A DNA stretch of 64,000 bases from Acinetobacter ursingii DSM 16037 = CIP 107286 (GCF_000368825.1 NZ_KB849717.1:644063-708062), one strand, 5' to 3'. Numbered from the stretch's first letter, positions 18,096 to 28,161 are shown. Notes: generated from the sequence alone by a model not told the origin. Numbers and translations are program-made.

Positions 18096-19304
18096 TTAGG
18101 TTTCAAAGTCAAATTTAACATTAAGAATATCGGTTAATATTTTCTCTTCATTTACTTTTTTTAGTCGCTGGTATATTTTAAAAATATTTTCTAAACTTTC
18201 AATATTCAGCATATCTTTATAATGTTCAAGCTGATGTAACAAGCGGTTTATCAAATCATCTGGACAGTTTTCAATTAATTTTTTATATGCTGCATAACTA
18301 TTGATATAATCTTTTAACTTATAGGCATTTAGACACAATTCGTAATCGCACCAATATTGATAAACAGGCAAGTTAACAAATAATCGATTTCCCGAGGGGA
18401 TTTTAAATTTTACCGCCTCTTTAGCATAACAATATGCCAAATGATAATTTCCTCGCCAGTTATTTAGTCTTGCCAAATGATACCAACATTCAGCTCGCTC
18501 TGGATCAGTTGAAACTCCACATTGCCAAGCATACAAAGCTTGCATATCCATTTTTTTACGTTCGTACAAAAGTCCCATTTGTTCATAACTTGTATAAATC
18601 TCATCTTTCCAGCCCTCTTTCATTTCAGCTCTTTTTGCATACCAATGAATTGCATGATCCAATTGTTCAGCATCACGATGAGATTGGGCACAATAAAAAG
18701 CATAACGTGGTTTTAAATTCTCATCATTATCTTCATAAAAAGCTTTACTTAAGACTTCGGCATCACGCAGATATTTATCATTCTGCTTACTTCGATTTCC
18801 TTTTCTGCCCGAAATAATTTGATATTCACCATTGATTGAACCGACTGAAATTTCTCCATGCTGATCTATAAACTCATGTAAAACACCACGCCAATAAAAC
18901 TTTTGATTATTTTTAAGTAAAAGTTTTCTTTGATAATGTAAAGATCTGTTTTCACTTGAAATATTCATAAGATAGCAATCTTTATCCAACTTAGCTGGAA
19001 GTGTGAATGACCCCTCAAAAAAATCATCTGCGTCAAAAATTAAAATATAATCACTTTTTCCAGCACAATGTTTTAATGCAATATTTCTGTTATAACTAAA
19101 ATCCTTCCATGGTTCATAAAAAATTTCACCTTTAATATTTTTATTCTCAAAAAAATTTTCTATCTTTTCTACTGTGTCATCTGTAGAACCTGTATCACAA
19201 ATCACCCAAGAATCTATTTTTATAAAATGACAAATATTTTCTAATGTTTGCTGGATAATTTCCCCTTCATTTTTTACAATCATATTTAAACAAATTGATG
19301 TCAT
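18096..19304 (-). CDS. GT2 glycosyltransferase with C-terminal TPR-like repeats
   Basis: A 402-residue cytoplasmic protein. The N-terminal GT-A domain (about 1-175) has SICLNMIVKNEG, the VICDTGSTDDT nucleotide loop, a DADD metal motif (LIFDADDFF) near residues 90-95 and WRGVLHEF. Residues about 195-310 are TPR-like helices (AIHWYAKRAEM; ECWYHLARLNNWRGNYHLA). This domain order is shared by peptide-modifying transferases such as SunS and by many uncharacterised GT2 proteins. It is alone, far from capsule or LPS clusters. The gene and flanks are much richer in A+T than their neighbours, suggesting transfer. AAGGAG lies nine bases before the ATG. A 16-codon ORF lies just upstream. Confidence 0.85.
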   Translation of the reverse strand: MTSICLNMIVKNEGEIIQQTLENICHFIKIDSWVICDTGSTDDTVEKIENFFENKNIKGEIFYEPWKDFSYNRNIALKHCAGKSDYILIFDADDFFEGSFTLPAKLDKDCYLMNISSENRSLHYQRKLLLKNNQKFYWRGVLHEFIDQHGEISVGSINGEYQIISGRKGNRSKQNDKYLRDAEVLSKAFYEDNDENLKPRYAFYCAQSHRDAEQLDHAIHWYAKRAEMKEGWKDEIYTSYEQMGLLYERKKMDMQALYAWQCGVSTDPERAECWYHLARLNNWRGNYHLAYCYAKEAVKFKIPSGNRLFVNLPVYQYWCDYELCLNAYKLKDYINSYAAYKKLIENCPDDLINRLLHQLEHYKDMLNIESLENIFKIYQRLKKVNEEKILTDILNVKFDFET

Positions 19305-19368
19305 ATTTTTAAATCTCCTTTTTACGTTAAAATCACACTAAATACCTTTCTTTAATTTTATATCGTTT

Positions 19369-19419
19369 TCATATAGATCTCGCATGGCTTGCTTTCGCAA
19401 TAATTTGAATCTCAGGCAT
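19369..19419 (-). CDS. Possible 16-residue peptide ORF ahead of the glycosyltransferase
   Basis: Reads MPEIQIIAKASHARSI then TGA, with a strong ribosome site (GAGGAG, 8 bases before the ATG), ending 65 bases before the glycosyltransferase ATG on the same strand. It could be a leader peptide, a precursor peptide, or the stub of a broken gene: the overlapping next frame reads on through RKQAMRDLYENDIKLKKGI to its own stop, which would fit a frameshift. Only the ribosome site and position support it. Confidence 0.35.
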   Translation of the reverse strand: MPEIQIIAKASHARSI

Positions 19420-19913
19420 GATTATTCTCCTCATGAAAAAAAATTTTTCTAATAATTTCCCATTACACCAAAGACATATAAATGCTAGGGAATTGTTGAT
19501 CTAATTCACATTATTTAGACTATTAAACACGTATATTTTACAAAAATAAATACATTAAAATATCATTTTACAACCAAAACGATAATAACATCACAAAAAA
19601 TACAGCAGTATAAGGTAACCCATTGATTCAAAAATATTATTAATTATAAAAATTTAAAATATAAAATTAGTAATTGGATATGATAATAAACCAATTATTA
19701 AACATATCTTTAATTAAAATTATTAAAAGTTTAAAAAAACTAAAAAAAATTCCATATATATAATATGGAATTAAATTTTTATTAGAGTCTATTTCAAAGT
19801 ATCAACAAAATTTTTTCATAGTATATTTAAAATACATGTTATGTATTTTAAATATACATAATGGAAATACTTATTATATTAACTAACAAGTCTATATATT
19901 AAATTTAAATTTT
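19420..19913. other. Extremely AT-rich spacer with two hairpins
   Basis: Nearly 500 bases, mostly A and T, between the antiporter 3' end and the mini-ORF. It must carry the promoter for the glycosyltransferase (minus strand). It includes a hairpin at 19748-19772 (AATTCCATAT / ATATGGAATT type) and the perfect palindrome at 19821-19857. No gene seen. Confidence 0.5.
19821..19857. terminator. 17-bp perfect hairpin downstream of the antiporter gene
   Basis: Arms GTATATTTAAAATACAT and ATGTATTTTAAATATAC around a GTT loop, 57 bases beyond the antiporter stop. Reading on the antiporter strand, TATGAAAAAATTTT follows, so a classic T-run is lacking. It may instead be a protein-binding site or the end of the transferred segment. 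Confidence 0.5.
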
Positions 19914-21413
19914 TTAAAAATTATTTGGGTTTTCTAAACGCTTAACCTCTTCAATTTTATTAGGATTATGCACAGAGGCTATTCCATCTTCTGATTTTTT
20001 ATCAATAATGACTTCAGGGTTGTAAATCGTAATAGTCTCCATTCCGTTGGCATCTTCACCAACAATGTATTTAAACCCACGCCGATTCATTTTATGGCAT
20101 AACTGCTGATACCAACCTTTAAACCCTTGAGTTTCCTCATTCGGATTATAATAAAATGCATTCATCACCGCAGGCAAACCCAAACCACAAACAACACCCG
20201 AAAGAAGTACGCTAATAAATGTATAACCAATTAAAATACTACTATATTCACGTAATTCAGGAACGTTTGCGACTGCTAATATTAATGCTAATGAAATACC
20301 ACCACGTACGCCACCCCAAGATAATATCGTCAAACTACCATTATAACTCTTTGATCTAAATGATGGAAAAAATGAGAAGGATAAAAAGTTTGCTGCAAAT
20401 CTAGAAATATGTAGCGCAATAAATGCAAGAATCCCACCAAAAATCATGCTTGCATTTAAATCCAGAATAAAAAGTTCCAGCCCAATTAATGTGAAAAGGA
20501 AAGAATTAATAATCCCTTCCACGGTATGCCAGAAATGATTAACTTCACGGATTTCTCGTTCCTGTAATATTTCTTTCCATTTATTACCTACGATTAATCC
20601 CCCAATCACACAAGCAATCGGTGCAGATGCATGGGCAAATAATGCCACCAAATAAGAACCACAAGCGAGTAATGCTGTTGTTAAAATCAGGGATTCCATT
20701 TCATGTTTCCCACGAAGTAAGCGCAGAATTCCTAGTCCAAACGCCCAGCCAATCATCGCAGCAACGACAATTTCATAAACGAAATTTTCAAGTGTATGCA
20801 TAAGAGAGAAATGCTCCCCTTGCAATACATTGAGTAAGGTCATAAATACCGCAATACACATCGCATCATTAAATAAAGATTCACCTTCTAATTTAACAAT
20901 CAGATGATGTGGAGCGCGAACCGAACTCAGCACTCCCTTAATACCGATCGGATCTGTTGCACCCAAAGCTGACCCTAAAAGGAGTAATACAAGTATAGGA
21001 ACTGGATGACCAATCAAAAATTGAAAACCATACATTAAACCTGCAAAAAGAATCGCACAAAGCAATAGTGCAATCGTGGCCAGTATCCCGATCGGTTTCC
21101 AATGGTTTCGTAAATCAGATATTTTAAATTTGAGCGCTGAGGAGGTTAAGATGAAGCAGATCACACCATTGATTAAAAAGTCATAAAAATCAATCCCCCG
21201 TACCGCTTCTTCAATATTATGGATATTGATGGTGATAAATTGATTGCCTTGAAGTAAGTTCGCCCCCCATTGCAAAATAAATACCAACACCGCCGAAACA
21301 ATAGGTACACCAATGGCTTGAGGAAAATCTAAAATTCGCTTATTGAACATCGTGGTTGCAATTGAAAGTGCAAATATAACGCTCAGTGCTTGTAGTAAAA
21401 AATAATTACCCAT
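19914..21413 (-). CDS. CPA1-type Na+/H+ antiporter (NhaP-like)
   Basis: A 499-residue inner-membrane antiporter with about 12 hydrophobic segments. CPA1 motifs are conserved: LGSALGATDPIGIKGVL (the TDP unwound helix), VKLEGESLFNDAMCI (the ND ion-binding pair), and SWGGVRGGISLALIL. A cytoplasmic tail of about 90 residues follows the last helix. It exchanges Na+ or K+ for protons and supports pH and salt homeostasis. ATG at 21413. It is transcribed alone, towards the AT-rich island. Confidence 0.93.
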   Translation of the reverse strand: MGNYFLLQALSVIFALSIATTMFNKRILDFPQAIGVPIVSAVLVFILQWGANLLQGNQFITINIHNIEEAVRGIDFYDFLINGVICFILTSSALKFKISDLRNHWKPIGILATIALLLCAILFAGLMYGFQFLIGHPVPILVLLLLGSALGATDPIGIKGVLSSVRAPHHLIVKLEGESLFNDAMCIAVFMTLLNVLQGEHFSLMHTLENFVYEIVVAAMIGWAFGLGILRLLRGKHEMESLILTTALLACGSYLVALFAHASAPIACVIGGLIVGNKWKEILQEREIREVNHFWHTVEGIINSFLFTLIGLELFILDLNASMIFGGILAFIALHISRFAANFLSFSFFPSFRSKSYNGSLTILSWGGVRGGISLALILAVANVPELREYSSILIGYTFISVLLSGVVCGLGLPAVMNAFYYNPNEETQGFKGWYQQLCHKMNRRGFKYIVGEDANGMETITIYNPEVIIDKKSEDGIASVHNPNKIEEVKRLENPNNF

Positions 21414-21658
21414 AAAAGTCCTTCACTTATTACAGGAATAACCGAAACCGTTTTCAATTATTTCTAATAAAAATACACATCAAAATGTCATTTCAAAGTC
21501 ATGATAATTTTAACGAAAAGTTTCTCTCAATCTGTGAAATAATTAGCTTTTTTAACATAAAATCTACCCATTCAAAGAGTGTATGATGTTTTTACAATCA
21601 ACATGCTTGAACAGGTTCGAATGTTAAAGTCTTGGGCTTAATTTTAAAATTTTAGTAG

Positions 21659-22219
21659 ATGAGTATGCATCAAACGATCAAGAAAATATTCCGCTTGAGT
21701 CTAGCGATCTGTATTTTTGTAATTACTGCCGCTTTGGTCATCACATGTCTTATCAAAGCACAGGATATTTTAAACAGTAATGAGCTGTATGAAAGTCGAA
21801 AAGTCGTTCATTTTTATACAGATGCAGATCATCAGTACATCTTGATGTCGAATAATCAAAAACCAGATCAATCTGCGCTGATCGTGCTAAAAGATCACGG
21901 TTATGTGATGAAGCTCAGTTGTGAACATTATTTAAAAACTGTTTGTACGGATCAATACAACCTATTTAGTACACGTTACATCCGTAAAGCGACCATTCAA
22001 TCGATCGGAAATTATCTTTATTTTCAAAATATTCAATGGATAGATATTCAAAACAATCAACCCACCGCTTTGACTTGGTCACAGCAAGATATTCAACAGC
22101 TTTATCAGAATGATATAGACAATTTAAAATATATCTTAGGCGCATTGATTTTATTTTCATTGAGCGGATTGTACGTTTGTTATCGGATCATACGTGATTT
22201 TAGAAAATTCATTGCTTAG
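21659..22219 (+). CDS. Hypothetical two-helix membrane protein
   Basis: A 186-residue protein with one hydrophobic segment at about residues 13-32 and another at about 157-175, leaving a loop of about 120 residues probably in the periplasm; the loop has two cysteines (LSCEHYLKTVC). I recognise no family. The frame starts ATG AGT ATG; either ATG (21659 or 21665) could be used and no ribosome site is obvious. It is isolated between the antiporter and a palindromic element. Confidence 0.62.
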   Translation: MSMHQTIKKIFRLSLAICIFVITAALVITCLIKAQDILNSNELYESRKVVHFYTDADHQYILMSNNQKPDQSALIVLKDHGYVMKLSCEHYLKTVCTDQYNLFSTRYIRKATIQSIGNYLYFQNIQWIDIQNNQPTALTWSQQDIQQLYQNDIDNLKYILGALILFSLSGLYVCYRIIRDFRKFIA

Positions 22220-22310
22220 TTCACATGATGATAAAGATAAATTGAACCTCAATAATTTATCCCATTTTTTATTTTTCAACTTAGATTTTCAATAAAGAGT
22301 GACAATGGAA

Positions 22311-22377
22311 ATTGGCTCAAATTTAATCAGTTTGCGATCCAAAAGTTGTCGGATTGATCTGTTAAATCTGAGCCAAT
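22311..22377. repeat. 67-bp nested imperfect palindrome between convergent genes
   Basis: The outer arms ATTGGCTCA (22311-22319) and TGAGCCAAT (22369-22377) are perfect and continue with one mismatch through ATTTAA / TTAAAT to CAG / CTG. An inner dyad GATCC ... GGATT lies in the loop. It may be a terminator for the two convergent genes or a small mobile palindrome; only one copy was seen. Confidence 0.55.
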
Positions 22378-22388
22378 ATTGGACATCA

Positions 22389-22949
22389 TTATTTTGTTAG
22401 GCTAAACCGATCGGTAATCGTTTGAATACGCTCTGCATAACTTTTGACTGTTTCAATATCACCTTCTGGAATTTCATCTACACTTGCATCAGCGGGAGTT
22501 TGAATCAGTGCACCTACTGAACCACCCAGATTATTGATATCCTGCCGCGTTGCTGTTTTAGTATTGGCAGGTAATAAACCTAAACTGACCCAAATACCAC
22601 CATGTTGTGATGCCAATGTCTGGAACTGAATTAGAGTGACTTGTTTATCACCGTTTAAGCTGGCGCTATTGGTAAAACCACCAAAAATTTTATCTTGCCA
22701 AGCGCGCGTGAACCATTTCTTAGAGCTTGCATCGGCGAATTTTTTAAATTGCCATGGTGCCGCAGCCATATAGGTTGGTGCTGCAAATACAATTGCAGCA
22801 GAATCATCTAGCGTCTGCCAGTCTTGATCCTGAATATCACCATCCTGATTAATTTCAATCAAATTCGCTTCAATTTGTGCGGCAAAAGTTTCTGCCAAAA
22901 CCTTAGTGTGACCATAGCCTGAAAAATAAACCAGAGATACCTTAGCCAT
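22389..22949 (-). CDS. Flavodoxin-like NAD(P)H-dependent oxidoreductase
   Basis: A 186-residue flavodoxin-fold protein resembling WrbA/NAD(P)H:quinone oxidoreductases. It has the FMN phosphate loop YFSGYGHTKVLAETF at residues 8-22, the APTYMAAAPWQFKKFAD segment and the GGFTNSASLNGDKQVT flavin-stacking loop. It probably reduces quinones or related electrophiles by two electrons. It is transcribed divergently from an HxlR regulator with a dyad in the shared promoter region, an arrangement typical of quinone- or aldehyde-inducible oxidoreductases. Confidence 0.88.
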   Translation of the reverse strand: MAKVSLVYFSGYGHTKVLAETFAAQIEANLIEINQDGDIQDQDWQTLDDSAAIVFAAPTYMAAAPWQFKKFADASSKKWFTRAWQDKIFGGFTNSASLNGDKQVTLIQFQTLASQHGGIWVSLGLLPANTKTATRQDINNLGGSVGALIQTPADASVDEIPEGDIETVKSYAERIQTITDRFSLTK

Positions 22950-23012
22950 TAGAAATGCCCTATTTGCATGAAGATGGTTTAATGATATATTTTAGAAACT
23001 AGGTGTCAATTA

Positions 23013-23028
23013 GTTACCAATAAGTAAC
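23013..23028. promoter_or_regulatory. Candidate HxlR operator
   Basis: Inverted repeat GTTAC-CAATAA-GTAAC in the divergent region, 64 bases from the flavodoxin start and 55 from the HxlR start. HxlR dimers bind such short dyads; assignment is by position. Confidence 0.5.
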
Positions 23029-23082
23029 CGAGTGCTTTCTCGTAAAATATTTACACAAAAGCCACAATTTAGGAGTACAGTC

Positions 23083-23466
23083 GTGAATTCTGCCTGCGGA
23101 TATAATGTCTATAGTCAAAATTGTCCTGCACGTCTTTTTTTTGAAAAAATTGCAGACAAATGGGTACTCTTGATTTTAAATGTCTTGGAAGAACAACCGA
23201 TTCATTTCAATTTGCTCAAGAAAAAAGTTGAAGGGATTTCTCCAAAAGTTTTATCGCAGAAACTAAAAATATTAGAAAGGGATGGCTTTATTTTGCGCGA
23301 GGTACAAGATACTGCGCCCATTCGAGTCGAATATCGTTTAACCGATTTAGGTCGCGATGTATCCCAAACTGCATTACAACTAAAAGGATGGGCAGAAACA
23401 CATATTGAAGCTGTACTCAAAGCACAACAAAATTATGATTCATCTCAAAGCACAGCGACATCATAA
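23083..23466 (+). CDS. HxlR-family transcriptional regulator
   Basis: A winged-helix regulator of 127 residues. The HxlR signature is clear: CPARLFFEKIADKWVLLILNVL, then HFNLLKKKVEGISPKVLSQKLKILERDGFI and VEYRLTDLG. A cysteine (Cys-Pro at the start of the fold) is the residue used for thiol sensing by several family members. I choose the GTG at 23083 (AGGAG seven bases upstream) over the longer frame opening at 23032. It is divergent from the flavodoxin-like gene and probably represses it; the VOC gene follows 14 bases after its stop. Confidence 0.88.
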   Translation: MNSACGYNVYSQNCPARLFFEKIADKWVLLILNVLEEQPIHFNLLKKKVEGISPKVLSQKLKILERDGFILREVQDTAPIRVEYRLTDLGRDVSQTALQLKGWAETHIEAVLKAQQNYDSSQSTATS

Positions 23467-23480
23467 AAAAGAGAGATAGA

Positions 23481-23864
23481 ATGACACCTCAACCTTTAAT
23501 TGCAGTTCATAATGTCGAACTGAGTAGTCTGTGGTATCAACAGGTTCTCGCCCTCAAAAGTGGTCATGGCGGCACTGAATACGAACAACTGCTGAACAAA
23601 CAAGGTGAAATGGTTTTACAGCTACACCAATGGCAAGCGCATCATCACCCTTATTTGGGCAATCCTGATGCCGCCAAAGGCAATGGCGTTCTGCTCTGGT
23701 TTAAAACCCCTGATTTTGATGACTTGGTACAGCGTTTACAGATACATCAAGTCAACATTCTGGAACAACCGAAAGTCAATTTAAATGCCAACCATCGCGA
23801 AGTCTGGTTTAAAGACCCTGACGGTTATGTCATCGTGGTTGCAAGTCATTATGGAGATATTTAA
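23481..23864 (+). CDS. VOC superfamily (glyoxalase-like) protein
   Basis: A 127-residue vicinal-oxygen-chelate domain with the paired beta-alpha-beta-beta-beta pattern: AVHNVELSSLWYQQVL at the start and NHREVWFKDPDGYVIVVASH at the end. Potential metal ligands include the histidines near QWQAHHHP and the final EVWFKDPDG glutamate. It follows the HxlR gene by 14 bases, so it belongs to the same regulon and could handle a reactive carbonyl or quinone product. The substrate is unknown. Confidence 0.8.
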   Translation: MTPQPLIAVHNVELSSLWYQQVLALKSGHGGTEYEQLLNKQGEMVLQLHQWQAHHHPYLGNPDAAKGNGVLLWFKTPDFDDLVQRLQIHQVNILEQPKVNLNANHREVWFKDPDGYVIVVASHYGDI

Positions 23865-23870
23865 ATCTTC

Positions 23871-24350
23871 TTATGACAAAGGTTGAAAACCTTGTTGCCG
23901 CCATGCTTCATAGACAATCACTGCCGTTGCATTCGATAAATTCAGACTACGTGAGTTTTCTGCCATCGGTAAACGAATCCAGTTTTTTTGTGGAAACATT
24001 AAACGCATATGCTCAGGCAAACCGCGCGTTTCAGGTCCCATCAATAATGCAACCGAACGATTTAAATCAACTGTATGTGGTGTCGCACTGCCTTTGGTGG
24101 TTAATGGAAAAACTTCAGATTCAGTAATTCCATGCGCTTTAAGATATTTAAGGCATTGTTCAATATTGTCCCAGATCTTCATCCGCGCATATTCGTGATA
24201 ATCCAATCCTGCACGTTTCAGTTTTTTATCATCAAGCTCAAAGCCTAAAGGTTTGACCAAATGTAGCTGCGCACCTGTATTAGCGCATAAACGAATAATA
24301 TTTCCCGTGTTGGCAGGAATTTCAGGCTCAAACAATACAACGTGGATCAC
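23871..24350 (-). CDS. trmL: tRNA (cytidine/uridine(34)-2'-O)-methyltransferase
   Basis: Methylates the ribose of the wobble base in leucine tRNAs using AdoMet. The 159-residue SPOUT protein has the characteristic MIHVVLFEPEIPANTGNIIRLCANTG start, LVKPLGFELDDKKLKRAGLDY and the knotted C-terminal region LLMGPETRGLP ... RLPMAENSRSLNLSNATAVIVYE. Length equals the single-domain TrmL family. It ends seven bases from the convergent VOC stop. Confidence 0.95.
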   Translation of the reverse strand: MIHVVLFEPEIPANTGNIIRLCANTGAQLHLVKPLGFELDDKKLKRAGLDYHEYARMKIWDNIEQCLKYLKAHGITESEVFPLTTKGSATPHTVDLNRSVALLMGPETRGLPEHMRLMFPQKNWIRLPMAENSRSLNLSNATAVIVYEAWRQQGFQPLS

Positions 24351-24385
24351 AAAGTCTCTCTACTAAATAATTGGAACAATCCGGG

Positions 24386-25759
24386 CTATAACCATTGCAA
24401 TTGTTCACGCAAACTGACCACTTCACCAATAATGGTCAAAGTTGGTGCATGGATATGGTATTCGGCAACTTTAGATGCAATATCAGAGAGTGTACCGACC
24501 ACTACTTTTTGTTCAGGAGTCGTACCCTTAGAAATCAAAGCGACAGGCATATCAGGACGTTGACCATGTGCAATGAGTTGCTGGCAAATATGCTCAAGCC
24601 CGACTAATCCCATATACAGCACAAGCGTCTGATTTTCATACACCAGTTCATTCCACGGTAGTTCTGGCGAACCTTCTTTTAGATGCCCGGTCAGAAAACG
24701 TACACTTTGCGCATAATCACGATGGGTCAGTGGAATACCCGCATAAGCTGAACAGCCTGATGCTGCGGTAATACCTGGCACCACCTGAAACGGGACACCG
24801 GCTGCAAATAATTCCTGAATTTCTTCGCCACCACGTCCGAAGATAAAGGGATCACCACCTTTTAAACGGCAGACACGTTTTCCTGATTGTGCGTATTGAA
24901 CAAGTAAAGCATTAATGCCATCTTGCGGTACACTGTGATTGGATCGTGCCTTACCCACATAGACTTTTTCGGCATCACGGCGGCAAAGCTCTAAAATCGG
25001 AGGAGAAACCAAGCGATCATAAATGACTACATCTGCTTGTTGCATCAGACGCAAGGCTTTAAGTGTGAGTAATTCTGGATCACCCGGCCCAGCACCCACC
25101 AAATAGACCTCACCTTTAGGCGCAGTCCATTCAGAAAGCGCCTGTGCCATCATTTGATTGGCGGTTTCCAGATTGTCATGAAACACTTGTTCTTTGAGCG
25201 GACTGGCATACAGTTCTTCCCAAAAAATACGGCGCTCATCTGGATTGGTAATCTTGGTCTTAACGCGGGTACGCCATTGTCCAGAGAACTCAGCGAGTTT
25301 CCCCATACCATGTGGAACCAGTGTTTCAATCTGAGTACGCAACTGACGTGATAGCACAGGTGAAGCGCCATTTGAGGCGACAGAAATCACTAATGGCGAA
25401 CGATCAATAATCGCAGGCATCATGAAACGACAGTTGGGAATATCATCCACACTATTCACCAAGAGATTTCGAAGTTCGGCTTGCTTAAACACACGTTGAT
25501 TAACCGCAGCATCATTGGTTGCAGCAATCACTAAACGATAAGCCTGATCTAAATCACTGTCTTCAAATACTTTTAAATACAGTGTCCCTTGGCTTTGTTC
25601 AACTAGGGTTTGAAGCTGCTCATCAATTTCAGGTGCAATTACATCAAGAATTGCACCCGCCTTGACCAGTAATAGTGCTTTGCGATAGGCAATATGCCCC
25701 CCACCCACGATCAGACAACGTTGCTGTTGCAACTTAAGTGAAATTGGAAGAATTTCCAC
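24386..25759 (-). CDS. cysG: Siroheme synthase (trifunctional CysG)
   Basis: Turns uroporphyrinogen III into siroheme, the cofactor of sulfite and nitrite reductases. The 457-residue protein has an N-terminal precorrin-2 dehydrogenase/ferrochelatase domain (CLIVGGGHIAYRKALLLVKAG) and a C-terminal uroporphyrinogen methyltransferase domain (VYLVGAGPGDPELLTLKAL, then GGDPFIFGRGGEE and VPGITAASG). Domain order and length match E. coli CysG. It is upstream of trmL in the same direction with a 35-base gap and could be co-transcribed. Confidence 0.96.
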   Translation of the reverse strand: MEILPISLKLQQQRCLIVGGGHIAYRKALLLVKAGAILDVIAPEIDEQLQTLVEQSQGTLYLKVFEDSDLDQAYRLVIAATNDAAVNQRVFKQAELRNLLVNSVDDIPNCRFMMPAIIDRSPLVISVASNGASPVLSRQLRTQIETLVPHGMGKLAEFSGQWRTRVKTKITNPDERRIFWEELYASPLKEQVFHDNLETANQMMAQALSEWTAPKGEVYLVGAGPGDPELLTLKALRLMQQADVVIYDRLVSPPILELCRRDAEKVYVGKARSNHSVPQDGINALLVQYAQSGKRVCRLKGGDPFIFGRGGEEIQELFAAGVPFQVVPGITAASGCSAYAGIPLTHRDYAQSVRFLTGHLKEGSPELPWNELVYENQTLVLYMGLVGLEHICQQLIAHGQRPDMPVALISKGTTPEQKVVVGTLSDIASKVAEYHIHAPTLTIIGEVVSLREQLQWL

Positions 25760-25827
25760 AGCCGACCTCTACATCTTGATTTTGGGTAGGTTAAAGCAAA
25801 AATCATGCACAATAGATATCGATCTGA

Positions 25828-27105
<1,278 letters not shown>

Positions 27106-27155
27106 TCATAAGTTGCAAAGAAAAACTGCCTATAGTGTAAGTGCTTCACAGCAAA

Positions 27156-27185
27156 AAATATAGTCACTATGAAGTGACTATATTT
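27156..27185 (-). terminator. Rho-independent terminator for the DUF3298 lipoprotein gene
   Basis: Thirteen perfect pairs, AAATATAGTCACT (27156-27168) with AGTGACTATATTT (27173-27185). On the minus strand the stem is followed by TTTTTTGC. Confidence 0.85.
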
Positions 27186-27216
27186 ACAAATCATGATTTT
27201 AGCTTTCAGGTATTGA

Positions 27217-28002
27217 TTATTCTTTAGGTAGCACAGGCTGACTTGGTAAATATTCAGGTTTGACTACATCTATGGCCTGATCATAAGGTAATGTCAATTC
27301 ACTTAAACCTTCGGCATAAGAAGCCAGTTCATACAGTGGATACACAAAGACAATGCCTTCATTACCATAGTAGAAGTTATCGCTCAGTTGAAATTTATCT
27401 TTGCTAATATTGTGTTCTTCCAGCCAGCTTTGATTAAAGCTATATAAGCGATCACGCACAGTTGTATCGCTTCCTTCTTTCAGCAAGTCTGCAACACTCA
27501 CGCGTTTTTTCTTATTCAAGTCAAAAATGACATATTCTTCATGATGCATTCCATGTGCAGCACCTGCTGAATAGGTGTAGCTATATAACTGAAATGAAGC
27601 CACATTATAGTTTTGTCCTAAATAACGCACAAACATGATGCTTTGACCATCTTGTGGCATGCCTTCTGGTAATTTGACTTGCTGATCCTGAATATTATCA
27701 AACGCATTTGGATCGGCTTTTTTAATCCGATTCATAAAATATTCATTGATCCACGGTTGATTGGTTTCGACTGTTTGAAAATGATACGTGGTACAGCCAT
27801 CTTCCAAACACAGTTTATTTTTGGGTAATTTAACTGTAACTACCTTAGACTGAATGACAGGCACGCTCACTTTTTCAACTTTGCTTTGTGTCGGAGTGTC
27901 GTCCTTTTTACTCTCCGTTTTTGGCTGACAGCCCACAGTGAGAAATACAGCGCTTAAAAATGGCAGAATCAATAATGTTGTTTTAAAGTGTCGTGCAGAC
28001 AT
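27217..28002 (-). CDS. Lipoprotein of the RsiV/DUF3298 type
   Basis: A 261-residue lipoprotein: hydrophobic signal (TLLILPFLSAVFLTVGC) with the lipobox Cys at residue 25. A Ser/Lys-rich linker follows, then a globular domain with FQLYSYTYSAGAAHGMHHEEYVIFDLNKKKRVSVADLL, the pattern of the DUF3298/RsiV-like domain (the Gly-Ala-Ala-His-Gly core and a lysine-rich strand). RsiV itself is an anti-sigma factor that binds lysozyme, but this protein has no cytoplasmic sigma-binding part, so only the periplasmic domain is shared. It has its own terminator. Confidence 0.8.
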   Translation of the reverse strand: MSARHFKTTLLILPFLSAVFLTVGCQPKTESKKDDTPTQSKVEKVSVPVIQSKVVTVKLPKNKLCLEDGCTTYHFQTVETNQPWINEYFMNRIKKADPNAFDNIQDQQVKLPEGMPQDGQSIMFVRYLGQNYNVASFQLYSYTYSAGAAHGMHHEEYVIFDLNKKKRVSVADLLKEGSDTTVRDRLYSFNQSWLEEHNISKDKFQLSDNFYYGNEGIVFVYPLYELASYAEGLSELTLPYDQAIDVVKPEYLPSQPVLPKE

Positions 28003-28105
28003 TGCCGCCCCTTCTGATCGTTTTCGATGTTCATTTTGATCTACTATACAAAGCTCTATTTATACTGAACATTGAAAATATGTATCTATATGATCCATCA
28101 AAAAA

Positions 28106-28130
28106 TTAACCGCCCAAAATGAGCGGTTAA
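28106..28130 (-). terminator. Terminator after lolA
   Basis: Arms TTAACCGC (28106-28113) and GCGGTTAA (28123-28130); on the minus strand the stem is followed by TTTTTTGATGG (within AATTTTTTG), a good T-run. Confidence 0.75.
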
Positions 28131-28161
28131 CTGAAACGATGTTTTGGAAATCAACCAGATA

